DNA of 15,649 bases from Thermoplasmata archaeon. GTDB taxonomy: Archaea > Thermoplasmatota > E2 > DHVEG-1. Shown in pieces: positions 1 through 6,473 of the stretch (position 1 is the stretch's first letter; every line of letters begins with the position of its first letter). Where the stretch lies: contig QMTB01000015.1 of the NCBI GenBank assembly GCA_003649845.1, forward strand, positions 1 to 15,649, given 5' to 3'. A program made the translations under genes and the position numbers. The notes beneath the pieces were generated by a model. That model was not told the DNA's origin and made no database searches. It saw only the letters and a list, made by a program, of their open reading frames with translations.

Positions 1-2
1 AG

Positions 3-104
3 GGGGCACACGCAGTTGGTACTGCGTGTAAATTGTTGAAAAAATGGGTATTGAAGAACCTTATGAAAAATTATAAGGAACAGATGAGTTTAGGAGAGGG
101 TTAG
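3..104 (+). CDS. 3' end of an unrecognised gene (partial, cut by the window start)
   Basis: An open frame runs in from the left edge and ends at TAG 102-104, giving 33 C-terminal residues. It starts GAHAVGTACKLLKKW and ends in a basic, amphipathic stretch finishing MSLGEG. The residue mix (Gly/Ala/Cys start, then Lys-rich helix) looks like a genuine protein end rather than random translation, and no other gene explains these bases. I do not recognise the family; it does not look like the end of the SPOUT methyltransferase often found before L3 in archaea. It lies on the same strand as the ribosomal operon but is separated from it by 289 bp that contain a promoter, so it is probably a different transcription unit. 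Confidence 0.5.
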   Translation, partial: GAHAVGTACKLLKKWVLKNLMKNYKEQMSLGEG

Positions 105-203
105 TAAAACTGCAAAAGTTTTGGAATGACACAAGTACTACCAACGTGAATATATCTAATTTCCAATGGAGAAACATTAACTCTGACAGAGCGCTGCCCT
201 TAG
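105..203. other. intergenic stretch upstream of the operon promoter
   Basis: About 100 bp between the upstream gene's stop and the BRE of the ribosomal operon promoter. Apart from a weak AT-rich hairpin at 106-122 I see no gene, repeat or recognisable site here. Confidence 0.5.
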
Positions 204-218
204 GATAACATTTATATA
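204..218 (+). promoter_or_regulatory. BRE + TATA promoter of the ribosomal superoperon
   Basis: GATAACA at 204-210 fits the archaeal BRE pattern RNWAANW and is followed directly by the TATA box TTTATATA at 211-218. Archaeal start sites usually lie about 26 bp past the TATA centre, which predicts transcription starting near 238-242. That is just before the first base (245) of the structured leader RNA, so promoter and leader support each other. The rpoK promoter further down has the near-identical GATAAGATTT. Confidence 0.7.
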
Positions 219-244
219 TCATTCTCTATATGCGATTATTCCCG

Positions 245-348
245 GTTCAAACCAGACATTAGTTGGGCAATTCCCTGTAAGATGGAATCCCGATATCAAG
301 CAGCCTTAAGATAAATTTTGGCTGCCTGTGAGATGTCACGGTTTGGAC
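245..348 (+). ncRNA. structured leader RNA of the L3 operon, predicted three-way junction
   Basis: Hand folding gives a closing stem P1 of 245-253 with 340-348 (9 pairs including one G-U). It is continued after a small internal loop by 255-260 with 332-337 (GACAT/ATGTC plus one G-U). Inside are hairpin P2, 262-267 with 289-294 and 270-274 with 284-288 around a CA bulge and a 9-nt loop, and hairpin P3, 300-305 with 320-325 (GCAGCC/GGCTGC) around a 14-nt loop. The three helices are nested and compatible. The element starts a few bases after the predicted transcription start and ends about 45 nt before the L3 ATG. Inference: a cis-regulatory leader such as an r-protein autoregulatory site or riboswitch. 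I do not match it to a known riboswitch class. Confidence 0.5.
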
Positions 349-393
349 AAGAAGATGTGGATTTCCTATTACCTTTGGAAGAGATGATAAGTT

Positions 394-1386
394 ATGCCTG
401 AGAGACATCATCCTAGGAGAGGATCAATGGGGTTTTCACCCCGTAAGAGAGCTAGAGCAGAGACTCCCCATATTAAAAGTTGGCCAGAAGGTGGGGAGAA
501 ACCAAAAATCCAAGGGTTCTTTGGCTATAAAGCCGGTATGACTCACGCCCTTGTTGTTGATTATCGTCCAACCTCTACCACTTCAGGCAAAGAAGTAATT
601 ATGCCTGTTTCAGTAGTGGAGGTTCCACCTATAAAAGTAGCTGCAATTAGAGCCTATCAGAAAACCGTTTATGGATTAAAAACAGTTGGTGAAATATGGG
701 CTGATAAATTTGATCCAGAGTTAGGTAAACGAATCAATTTACCTAAAAATAAAAAAGATGAAAATTGGGATATCTTCAAAGACTCAGATGATATCAGAGT
801 CATTGTCTATACTCAACCTAAACTTGTCACTGGTATACCAAAAAAAATACCTGAAGTTAGAGAGTTAAGAATTGGTGGAGGAACAATTGATGAACAAATA
901 GATTATGCAAAAAGTATTCTTGGCAACGAAATCAAAGTTAATGATGTTATTGCAGAGGGGGATATGCTGGATGTTATAGCTGTTACTAAGGGAAAAGGTT
1001 TCCAAGGGCATGTTAAAAGATGGGGTGTAAAACTTTTATCTCATAAAAATTCTAAACATCGTCGCATGATTGGAACCGCTGGATCTTGGCATCCAAACTG
1101 GATTCAAGCAACGGTACCACAAGCTGGACAAATGGGATACCATCAACGTACAGAATACAACAAGAGAGTAATTAAAATAGGAGAAAATGGAGAGGAGATA
1201 ACTCCTGCAGGTGGTTTTCCACATTATGGCATAGTCCGTAATTCCTATATTCTACTTCATGGTTCTATTCCTGGACCAGCAAAGCGACTTATAGGTATGA
1301 GAGATGCAATTAGATATCAGAAGGGTGTCAAGGTAGAGAAACCGGAAATTACCTATATATCCACAAGTAGCAAACAGGGGGTATAA
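394..1386 (+). CDS. rpl3: large subunit ribosomal protein L3 (uL3)
   Basis: uL3, an early-assembling 23S rRNA binding protein near the peptidyl transferase and factor-binding regions. The N-terminus MPERHHPRRGSMGFSPRK has the archaeal/eukaryotic L3 signature (RPRRGS..(F/Y)SPRKRA). Family motifs continue through GFFGYKAGMTH, VTKGKGFQGHVKRWG at about 199-213, KHRR..GTAGSWHP, and the C-terminal GSIPGPAKRLI. Its 330 residues are normal for archaea. The ATG at 394 is chosen because it keeps the conserved N-terminus. Only a weak Shine-Dalgarno-like GGAAGAGATGAT (378-389) precedes it. It is first in the superoperon, downstream of the promoter and structured leader, and 3 nt from rpl4. Confidence 0.97.
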   Translation: MPERHHPRRGSMGFSPRKRARAETPHIKSWPEGGEKPKIQGFFGYKAGMTHALVVDYRPTSTTSGKEVIMPVSVVEVPPIKVAAIRAYQKTVYGLKTVGEIWADKFDPELGKRINLPKNKKDENWDIFKDSDDIRVIVYTQPKLVTGIPKKIPEVRELRIGGGTIDEQIDYAKSILGNEIKVNDVIAEGDMLDVIAVTKGKGFQGHVKRWGVKLLSHKNSKHRRMIGTAGSWHPNWIQATVPQAGQMGYHQRTEYNKRVIKIGENGEEITPAGGFPHYGIVRNSYILLHGSIPGPAKRLIGMRDAIRYQKGVKVEKPEITYISTSSKQGV

Positions 1387-1389
1387 AGA

Positions 1390-2151
1390 ATGGTTAAGGT
1401 AAATGTTTACAGTCTAGATGGTTCTACAAGAGAGGAGATAACTCTTCCCTCTGTATTCTCTACAGTTTATCGTCCAGATATAATCCATAAATCATTTAAT
1501 GTTCTAAGAGCAAACAAGAGGCAACCCTATGGAGCTAGCCCTATAGCAGGTTTGAGACACGCCACTGCCTCTGTAGGCAAAGGTAGAGGTATGTCTAGGG
1601 TACCAAGACTAACCCAGGGTAGACAAGCAGCTCTTGCTCCATGTGTCGTAGGCGGTAGAAGAGCCCACCCTCCAAAAGTTGAGAAAAAATGGAAGGAAAA
1701 AATCAACAAGAAAGAGAAGATACTCGCTAGAAATTCTGCTTTAGCAGCAACTTCTATTAGAGAATTAGTTATTAATAGGGGACATAAATTTAAATCTGAT
1801 ATTACTCTACCTGTGATAATTGAAGATTCATTTGAAGAGATAAATAAAACCAAGGAGGTTATAAAGGTATTTGAGAAGATTGGAATATATGATGATATTA
1901 TAAGAGCAAAAAATGGTACACATATTAGAGCAGGTATAGGTAAACTTAGAGGGCGTAGATATAAAACACCGAAGTCCATCCTTATAATTGCATCTAAAGA
2001 TAATCTCCTAAAAAGCTCTAGGAATTTACCAGGAGTTGATGTGGTTAAACCAGAGCAATTAAACATCGAACATCTTGCACCTGGCGGAATAGGTGGTAGA
2101 CTTACAGTTATCACTAAATCTGCTTTGGAATTATTAGGAGGTAAGAACTGA
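1390..2151 (+). CDS. rpl4: large subunit ribosomal protein L4 (uL4, archaeal L1e/L4 type)
   Basis: uL4 binds 23S rRNA domain I and sends a long loop into the exit tunnel. The sequence is the archaeal form: globular N-terminal strand region (about 1-40), then the basic extended loop with PYGASPIAGLRHATASVG and GRGMSRVPR, the QGRQAALAP..VGGRRAHPP segment (about 78-97), and the C-terminal domain ending in the conserved LAPGGIGGRLTVITK..L. Its 253 residues are normal. It starts 3 nt after rpl3, and its TGA shares its last base with the rpl23 ATG, so translation of the pair is probably coupled. In bacteria L4 represses this operon; nothing here shows whether the archaeal one does. Confidence 0.97.
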   Translation: MVKVNVYSLDGSTREEITLPSVFSTVYRPDIIHKSFNVLRANKRQPYGASPIAGLRHATASVGKGRGMSRVPRLTQGRQAALAPCVVGGRRAHPPKVEKKWKEKINKKEKILARNSALAATSIRELVINRGHKFKSDITLPVIIEDSFEEINKTKEVIKVFEKIGIYDDIIRAKNGTHIRAGIGKLRGRRYKTPKSILIIASKDNLLKSSRNLPGVDVVKPEQLNIEHLAPGGIGGRLTVITKSALELLGGKN

Positions 2152-2408
2152 TGGATCCCTATGAAATTATATATCATCCACATGTCACAGAGAAAACAAT
2201 GGATTTAATGGAGAAAAATAATGCTTTGGAGTTCGTCGTCAAAAGGAATGCCACAAAAAAACAGATAAAGAATGCTATTGAGAAGATGTTTGAAGTTAAA
2301 GTTAAGAAGGTAAATACAAAGATTACAAAGAATGGAAAACATGCAATTGTTATGTTTCCACCAGAGTATAAGGCAGAGGAGATTGGTATGAGAATAGGAG
2401 TATTCTAA
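2151..2408 (+). CDS. rpl23: large subunit ribosomal protein L23 (uL23)
   Basis: uL23 sits at the exit of the polypeptide tunnel, where it helps dock SRP and the translocon. The 85 residues show the small alpha/beta family pattern: IIYHPHVTEKTMDLME at the N-terminus, NALEFVVKRNATKKQIKNAIEK in the middle, then VKVKKVNTKITKNGKHAIV and a C-terminal YKAEEIGMRIGVF. This matches the short archaeal form without the long basic N-terminal tail of eukaryotes. The ATG overlaps the last base of the rpl4 stop (TGATG). The next gene, rpl2, follows after 15 bp with a good AAAGGAGG at 2407-2414. Confidence 0.96.
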   Translation: MDPYEIIYHPHVTEKTMDLMEKNNALEFVVKRNATKKQIKNAIEKMFEVKVKKVNTKITKNGKHAIVMFPPEYKAEEIGMRIGVF

Positions 2409-2423
2409 AGGAGGAAAACTATT

Positions 2424-3134
2424 ATGGGGAAGAAACTCATCCAACAGAGACGGGGACGGGTGAAAGGTAGATATAATGTGCCCTCTCATCGTTTCAAAGG
2501 AGATATTAGATATGAATATAATATCCTAGGTAAAAAGGGAGTGGTTGAGGATATCATTCATGACCCTGGTAGAACCGCCCCTTTAGCAGTTATCAAGCTA
2601 GAGGATAAAACAAAAACTCTTATGATAGCAGCTGAGGGTACTAAAGTTGGTGATGAAATATGGTTTACTGAGGATATAGAGGCTATGAAACCAGGGAATG
2701 TACTCCCTGTTGGAAAGATATCAGAAGGGTATCCCATATACAATATAGAACTTAGACCAGGAGATGGAGGTAAACTGGTACGTGCAGGTGGTAGTAGCGC
2801 AACAGTAGTGTCACACAGTGGCAATACTACAACTATACGGTTGCCCTCTGGTAGATTCAAAACTATATCTTCAAATTGTCTTGCAACGATTGGTGCAGTA
2901 GCGGGTGGTGGACGTAAAGATAAGCCCTTTATGAAGGCTGGTAAGAAATTCCATGCTGCTCGTGCAAGAGGAAGAGTATACCCGGTTGTGAGAGGAGTTG
3001 CAATGAATCCTGTTACGCATCCACATGGTGGTGGCGCACATCAACATGTAGGTAAACCATACACTGTAAAAAGAGGAGCTCCACCAGGACGCAAGGTAGG
3101 TAGTATAGCGGCTCGTAGAACTGGGAGGAAATAA
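2424..3134 (+). CDS. rpl2: large subunit ribosomal protein L2 (uL2)
   Basis: uL2 is a primary 23S rRNA binder next to the peptidyl transferase centre and forms an inter-subunit bridge. Its 236 residues give the archaeal form: a basic N-terminus (LIQQRRGRVKGRY..PSHRFKGDIRY), an OB-like barrel, the SH3-like domain with AGGSSATVVSHSGNTTTIRLPSG (about 123-145), and the conserved loop VRGVAMNPVTHPHGGG at about 189-204 followed by AHQHVGKP. The histidine-rich loop is the one that approaches the catalytic centre. The AAAGGAGG site before the ATG fixes the start. It is 2 nt from rps19. Confidence 0.98.
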   Translation: MGKKLIQQRRGRVKGRYNVPSHRFKGDIRYEYNILGKKGVVEDIIHDPGRTAPLAVIKLEDKTKTLMIAAEGTKVGDEIWFTEDIEAMKPGNVLPVGKISEGYPIYNIELRPGDGGKLVRAGGSSATVVSHSGNTTTIRLPSGRFKTISSNCLATIGAVAGGGRKDKPFMKAGKKFHAARARGRVYPVVRGVAMNPVTHPHGGGAHQHVGKPYTVKRGAPPGRKVGSIAARRTGRK

Positions 3135-3136
3135 AC

Positions 3137-3595
3137 ATGGCTAAAAAAACAGGGTTTGTGAGATCATCTAGAAGTAAGAGGAAACAACTTCGTAAAAAAA
3201 TCGAGGTTAGAAAAAAGGAATTCCGTTACCGTGGATTTACTCTGGAGGAATTACAGAGTTTACCTCTAGAAGAGTTCTTAGAATTACTACCTTCTAGGAT
3301 GCGTAGAACCTTAAAAAGAGGGCTCACAAGAGAGCAGGATAAACTCCTCCGAGATATTGAAAAAGCAGATAAAGATGAAGTTATAAGAACACATCTTAGA
3401 AACATGATCATCCTTCCCAGTTTTGTTGGTCATAAAATAGCTGTTCATAACGGAAAAGAGTTTCAACAAATAACCATTGATCCATATATGATTGGACATT
3501 ACCTTGGAGAGTTTGCATTAACACGTAAGAGAGTGATACATAGTGGCCCAGGTGTTGGTGCAACTCGTTCATCAAAATATATGCCTTTAAAGTGA
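3137..3595 (+). CDS. rps19: small subunit ribosomal protein S19 (uS19)
   Basis: uS19 lies in the head of the 30S subunit beside the A-site finger and pairs with S13. The 152 residues begin with a long basic, archaeal/eukaryotic N-terminal region (KKTGFVRSSRSKRKQLRKKIEVRKKEFRYRGFTLEEL) and a helical stretch. The family core follows: IRTHLRNMIILPSFVGHKIAVHNGKEF at about 82-108, then IGHYLGEFALTRKRV and the terminal HSGPGVGATRSSKYMPLK. The start ATG is preceded by GGGAGGA at about 3122-3128. It ends 6 nt before rpl22. Confidence 0.97.
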   Translation: MAKKTGFVRSSRSKRKQLRKKIEVRKKEFRYRGFTLEELQSLPLEEFLELLPSRMRRTLKRGLTREQDKLLRDIEKADKDEVIRTHLRNMIILPSFVGHKIAVHNGKEFQQITIDPYMIGHYLGEFALTRKRVIHSGPGVGATRSSKYMPLK

Positions 3596-3601
3596 TGAGA
3601 T

Positions 3602-4051
3602 ATGCGTAGATATTCAATTGAAGTAGACCCAGATAAAACTGCTAAAGCATATGGATTTGAACTCCATTGTTCACCAAAGGATTCAAGAAACATTGCCCGT
3701 GCAATTCGTGGCATGACTTTAGAATCTGCAAAGAAATATCTTGAAGAAGTTATCGCTTTGAAAAGAGCAGTTCCTGCAGTATATCATAACAGAAAGGTTT
3801 CTCATCGAAAAGGGAAGATGGGACCAGGTAGTTATCCTAGAAGAGCAGCTAGGTATATCCTTAAGATACTTGAGAACGCGGAGAATAATGCGGAATACAA
3901 AGGTTTTGACGTGGAGAATATGCGAATTGTTCATATCTCTGCATACCGTGGTAGGGTAACCCCTGGGTTTATGCCACGAGCCTATGGACGTGCAACTGAT
4001 AAAAATAGAAGCACAACTAATATTGAAATAATCATTGAAGAGGTAGAATGA
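3602..4051 (+). CDS. rpl22: large subunit ribosomal protein L22 (uL22)
   Basis: uL22 lines the exit tunnel with a beta-hairpin and contacts all 23S rRNA domains. The 149 residues are the archaeal/eukaryotic L17e/L22 type: AKAYGFELHCSPKDSRNIARAIRG at the N-terminus, helix LESAKKYLEEVIALKRAVP, the conserved VSHRKGKMGPGSYPRRAARYILKILENAE segment (about 66-95), and the tip and strand IVHISAYRGRVTPGFMPRAYGRA. GTGATGAGAT upstream could serve as ribosome binding site. Its TGA overlaps the rps3 ATG (ATGA at 4048-4051), implying coupled translation. Confidence 0.97.
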   Translation: MRRYSIEVDPDKTAKAYGFELHCSPKDSRNIARAIRGMTLESAKKYLEEVIALKRAVPAVYHNRKVSHRKGKMGPGSYPRRAARYILKILENAENNAEYKGFDVENMRIVHISAYRGRVTPGFMPRAYGRATDKNRSTTNIEIIIEEVE

Positions 4052-4929
4052 TGGCAGGTGAACGTAAATTTATCCGGGAAAGTACCAACAGAGTGCTAAT
4101 TAAGGAATTCCTTCTTAAAAAAATAGAAGGAGCAGGATTTGGAGGCATGAAAATCCAACGTACGCCTATGGGAACTAGGATAAATATAGTGGTTGAACGA
4201 CCTGGTATGGTTATAGGTAAAAGTGGCAGTAAAATAAAGGAGATCACCTCAGAGATACAAGAGAAATTCAATGTAGATAATCCACAGATTGAAATAGAAG
4301 AGGCTGGTTCCAGTGCTGCTTTAAACGCGCAGATTATGGCAGAGAAACTAGCAGAGGCACTGGAAAGAGGGTGGCATTTTAGACGAGCTGGTCATTCAAC
4401 GGTTCATCGTATAATGGCTGCTGGAGCAAAAGGTTGCCAAGTGGTCATATCTGGTAAATTAACCGGTGCCAGGCATAGAACGGAAAAATTCATAGAGGGA
4501 CATATTAAATATTGTGGAGAAACAGCTAACGAAGTAATGGATAGAGGTTTCGCCATAGCTAAATTAAAGGCTGGAGTGTTAGGTGTAAAAGTAAATATAA
4601 TGAAGCCAGATGCAGTGCTTCCAGATGAGATAATGATTACACCTCCCAAATCTGAAAGTAAAGAGGAAAAGAAGACAGAAGAGAAAGTGGAGGAGAAACC
4701 AGAGGAAAAGGCAGAGAAACCAAAAGAGGAGAAAGGAACAGATATATCGAGACTTACAGAGATTCCTGGTATTGGACCATCTATTGTAAGAAAATTTGAA
4801 AAAGCAGGAGTGAAATCATTAGAGGAATTATATAATATGGATGCAGATGCCCTCTCTTCAATAGAGGGTATAGGTAAAAAAACAGCCCAACTTATAATAA
4901 AAGAGCTTAGAAAAATCCTTGGAAAATAG
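4048..4929 (+). CDS. rps3: small subunit ribosomal protein S3 (uS3) with C-terminal helix-hairpin-helix extension
   Basis: uS3 lies at the mRNA entry tunnel of the 30S head. Residues about 17-85 form the KH domain with its GxxG loop GKSG at 57-60. The S3 C-terminal domain follows (about 90-200), including HRIMAAGAKGCQVVISGKL and AKLKAGVLGVKVNIMKPDA. The protein then continues past the usual end of about 205 into a Glu/Lys-rich linker (206-231) and a compact domain (232-293) with two helix-hairpin-helix motifs, IPGIGPSIVRKF and IEGIGKKTAQLII. Such motifs usually bind nucleic acid backbone. The start could be ATG 4048 or 4051; 4048 overlaps the L22 stop. The extension is in frame and its base use matches the core, so it looks real rather than a sequencing artefact. 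Confidence 0.97.
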   Translation: MMAGERKFIRESTNRVLIKEFLLKKIEGAGFGGMKIQRTPMGTRINIVVERPGMVIGKSGSKIKEITSEIQEKFNVDNPQIEIEEAGSSAALNAQIMAEKLAEALERGWHFRRAGHSTVHRIMAAGAKGCQVVISGKLTGARHRTEKFIEGHIKYCGETANEVMDRGFAIAKLKAGVLGVKVNIMKPDAVLPDEIMITPPKSESKEEKKTEEKVEEKPEEKAEKPKEEKGTDISRLTEIPGIGPSIVRKFEKAGVKSLEELYNMDADALSSIEGIGKKTAQLIIKELRKILGK

Positions 4930-4943
4930 GAGTGATTTGATAG

Positions 4944-5138
4944 ATGAGGGTAAAAGAAATTAGGGCAATGACTCCTGAAGAAAGAAAGGAGAAACTTGAA
5001 GAACTTAAAAGGGAACTCATGCATGAGAGAGGTGTAGCTGCTATGGGTGGTTCACCTCACTCTCCAGGTAGACTTAGATATTTACGTAAATCTGTAGCTA
5101 GAATGCTTACTATCATGCATGAAAAAGGAGAACGATAA
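4944..5138 (+). CDS. rpl29: large subunit ribosomal protein L29 (uL29)
   Basis: uL29 is a small two-helix coiled protein beside L23 at the tunnel exit. The 64 residues show the family pattern: VKEIRAMTPEERKEKLEELKRELMHERG, then the archaeal GGSPHSPGRLRYLRKSVARMLTIMHEK. Length is normal. GGAGTGATTTGAT at 4929-4941 precedes the ATG. The stop is followed directly, with no gap, by the ATG of the aIF1 gene. Confidence 0.95.
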   Translation: MRVKEIRAMTPEERKEKLEELKRELMHERGVAAMGGSPHSPGRLRYLRKSVARMLTIMHEKGER

Positions 5139-5438
5139 ATGAGTGAGATCTGTCCTAAATGTGGTCTCCCAAAAGAGCTATGTGTGTGTGAAGAAATTGC
5201 AAGAGAACAACAGAAGATAGATATAACTGTAGATAAAAGAAGGTATGGTAAAGTGATGACTATAATAGAAGGTCTGGATTCCAATGAACTAGATCTAGAA
5301 GCTCTGCTAACTAAGCTTAAAAAGAAATGCGCTAGTGGTGGGACTATAAAAGAAGGTAAAATCGAATTACAGGGAGATCATAGAGAAAAGGTTAAAGAAA
5401 CATTGGAGGAAATGGGATTCGTAGTGGAAGTATCCTAG
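5139..5438 (+). CDS. sui1: translation initiation factor aIF1 (SUI1/eIF1 family)
   Basis: Archaeal initiation factor 1 binds the 30S P-site region and enforces correct start-codon choice, the job IF3 partly does in bacteria. The 99 residues have a short N-terminal zinc-knuckle-like motif (C5, C8, C14, C16: ICPKCGLPKELCVCEE). The SUI1 fold follows: a basic loop with KRRYGKVMTIIEGL, LEALLTKLKKKCASGGTIKEGKIELQG (about 56-82), and the last strand EEMGFVVEVS. Position between L29 and Rpp29 is the common euryarchaeal arrangement. It is relevant to the unusual S14 start about 3 kb downstream. Confidence 0.95.
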   Translation: MSEICPKCGLPKELCVCEEIAREQQKIDITVDKRRYGKVMTIIEGLDSNELDLEALLTKLKKKCASGGTIKEGKIELQGDHREKVKETLEEMGFVVEVS

Positions 5439-5447
5439 GTGATGAAC

Positions 5448-5723
5448 ATGAATAAACAGAGATTCCTCAGAGATGAATTCATAGGATTAACAGTAAAGAT
5501 AGTTGAGAGTAAAGATCCTACATGGCTCCATAAATCAGGTGTTATATTAGATGAGACAAAGAATACCTTTCTCATTGATACCAATGGGCAGCGTAAAAGA
5601 ATTGCTAAAGACATTGCTACATTTGAATTTAGATTTAATAATGAGAGAATACGTGTCCATGGAAGGGATATAGCCTACCGACCTGAGGACCGCATTAAAA
5701 AAGTGAAGGTGAAATATATATGA
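5448..5723 (+). CDS. rnp1: ribonuclease P protein component 1 (Rpp29/Pop4)
   Basis: Rpp29 is one of the archaeal RNase P proteins; with Rpp21 it binds the specificity domain of the RNase P RNA that matures tRNA 5' ends. The sequence has the Sm-like barrel pattern: FLRDEFIGLTVKIVES, HKSGVILDETKNTFLIDT, RKRIAKDIATFEFRF and the C-terminal VHGRDIAYRPEDRIKK. The frame is also open from GTG 5439 and ATG 5442. I place the start at ATG 5448 because AGGTGAT (5437-5443) lies at a proper distance only from that codon and because the family begins a few residues before the RDEFIG-type motif. Its end overlaps rps17 by ATGA. Confidence 0.92.
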   Translation: MNKQRFLRDEFIGLTVKIVESKDPTWLHKSGVILDETKNTFLIDTNGQRKRIAKDIATFEFRFNNERIRVHGRDIAYRPEDRIKKVKVKYI

Positions 5724-6064
5724 CGGAGAAGGCAAGGGATATAGGATTAAATGTAAAACCGCCTGAGAGGACATGTAATGATAAAAACTGTCCATTTCAT
5801 GGTACTCTCCCTGTTAGAGGGCAGGTTATAACAGGTATTGTATCCTCTACTAAAATGCAGGGTTCAATCATAGTAAAAAGAGAGTATCTACATCTAGTTC
5901 CAAAATATGAGAGATATGAAAAACGTACATCTACATATGCAGCACATTGCCCTCCATGCTTAGATATAAAAGTGGGGGATAAAGTTAGGATAGCTGAGTG
6001 TAGACCTCTAAGTAAAACAATATCCTTTGTTGCAATCGAGAAAATAGAGGAGGCTTCTAAATGA
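5720..6064 (+). CDS. rps17: small subunit ribosomal protein S17 (uS17)
   Basis: uS17 binds 16S rRNA helices 7 and 11 early in assembly. The 114 residues are the archaeal/eukaryotic form, with an N-terminal stretch before the OB fold containing CNDKNCPFHGTLPVRGQ (about 19-35). The barrel follows, with TGIVSSTKMQGSIIVKREY and HLVPKYERYEKRTSTYAAH, and the conserved KVGDKVRIAECRPLSKT near the end (about 87-103). Overlaps of ATGA at both ends (with rnp1 at 5720-5723 and rpl14 at 6061-6064) suggest translational coupling of the three genes. Confidence 0.97.
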   Translation: MTEKARDIGLNVKPPERTCNDKNCPFHGTLPVRGQVITGIVSSTKMQGSIIVKREYLHLVPKYERYEKRTSTYAAHCPPCLDIKVGDKVRIAECRPLSKTISFVAIEKIEEASK

Positions 6065-6459
6065 AGGGTATAGCTGGTAGAGTAATGCGAGGATTATCAA
6101 CCGGTTCAAGGTTGGAATGCGTAGATAATACTGGTGCAAAGGTCGTAGAGATCGTTGCTACTCCAAAGTTAAAAGGGACCCATAGGAGATACCCAAAAGC
6201 AGGGGTTGGAGATATGGTTGTTATAACTGTTAAAAAAGGTACTGCTGATATGCGTAGGCAACTATTGAAAGCAGTTATAGTAAGACAACGTAGACCTTTC
6301 CGGAGACCAGATGGTACAATGGTTCAATTTGAAGATAACGCCGCTGTTATTGTAACAGAATCCGGTGAAACTAAAGGCTCTATGATCAAGGGACCTGTTG
6401 CTTTAGAAGCTGCTGAGAGATGGCCTAGGATAGCGGCTAACGCCTCAATAATTGTTTAG
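6061..6459 (+). CDS. rpl14: large subunit ribosomal protein L14 (uL14)
   Basis: uL14 forms inter-subunit bridges and sits next to L3 and L19e. The 132 residues carry the family features: RGLSTGSRLECVDNTGAKVVEIV at the N-terminus (about 10-32), GVGDMVVITVKKG, then AVIVRQRRPFRRPDGTMVQFEDNAAVIV (about 69-96) and the C-terminal KGPVALEAAERWPRIAANASIIV. Length and sequence are ordinary for archaea. The start lies in the ATGA overlap with rps17. Confidence 0.98.
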   Translation: MKGIAGRVMRGLSTGSRLECVDNTGAKVVEIVATPKLKGTHRRYPKAGVGDMVVITVKKGTADMRRQLLKAVIVRQRRPFRRPDGTMVQFEDNAAVIVTESGETKGSMIKGPVALEAAERWPRIAANASIIV

Positions 6460-6473
6460 GAGAGTTAAAAACT

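Noticed and set aside
106..122. AAAACT/AGTTTT hairpin just after the stop of the left partial gene, ending in TTTT.
   Set aside because: Pure AT-rich short stem with a 5-nt loop; too weak to call a terminator.
244..253. GGTTCAAACC looks like a tRNA T-arm.
   Set aside because: No acceptor, D or anticodon arms lie at the right distance, and upstream is the TATA region. The bases are better explained as leader stem P1.
355..401. Two tiny upstream frames before L3: MWISYYLWKR (355-387) and MISYA (384-401), linked by ATGA and running into the L3 start.
   Set aside because: No Shine-Dalgarno site for the first, very short, and AT-rich leaders give such frames by chance. Worth only a conservation check.
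1527..2183. Long minus-strand open frame (218 codons) opposite rpl4/rpl23, and others such as 4404-5024.
   Set aside because: Antisense shadows of highly conserved ribosomal protein genes; no start signals or domain sense.
5439..5447. Earlier in-frame GTG 5439 and ATG 5442 starts for Rpp29.
   Set aside because: Neither has a Shine-Dalgarno site at useful distance; AGGTGAT is placed for ATG 5448. ATG 5442 remains possible.
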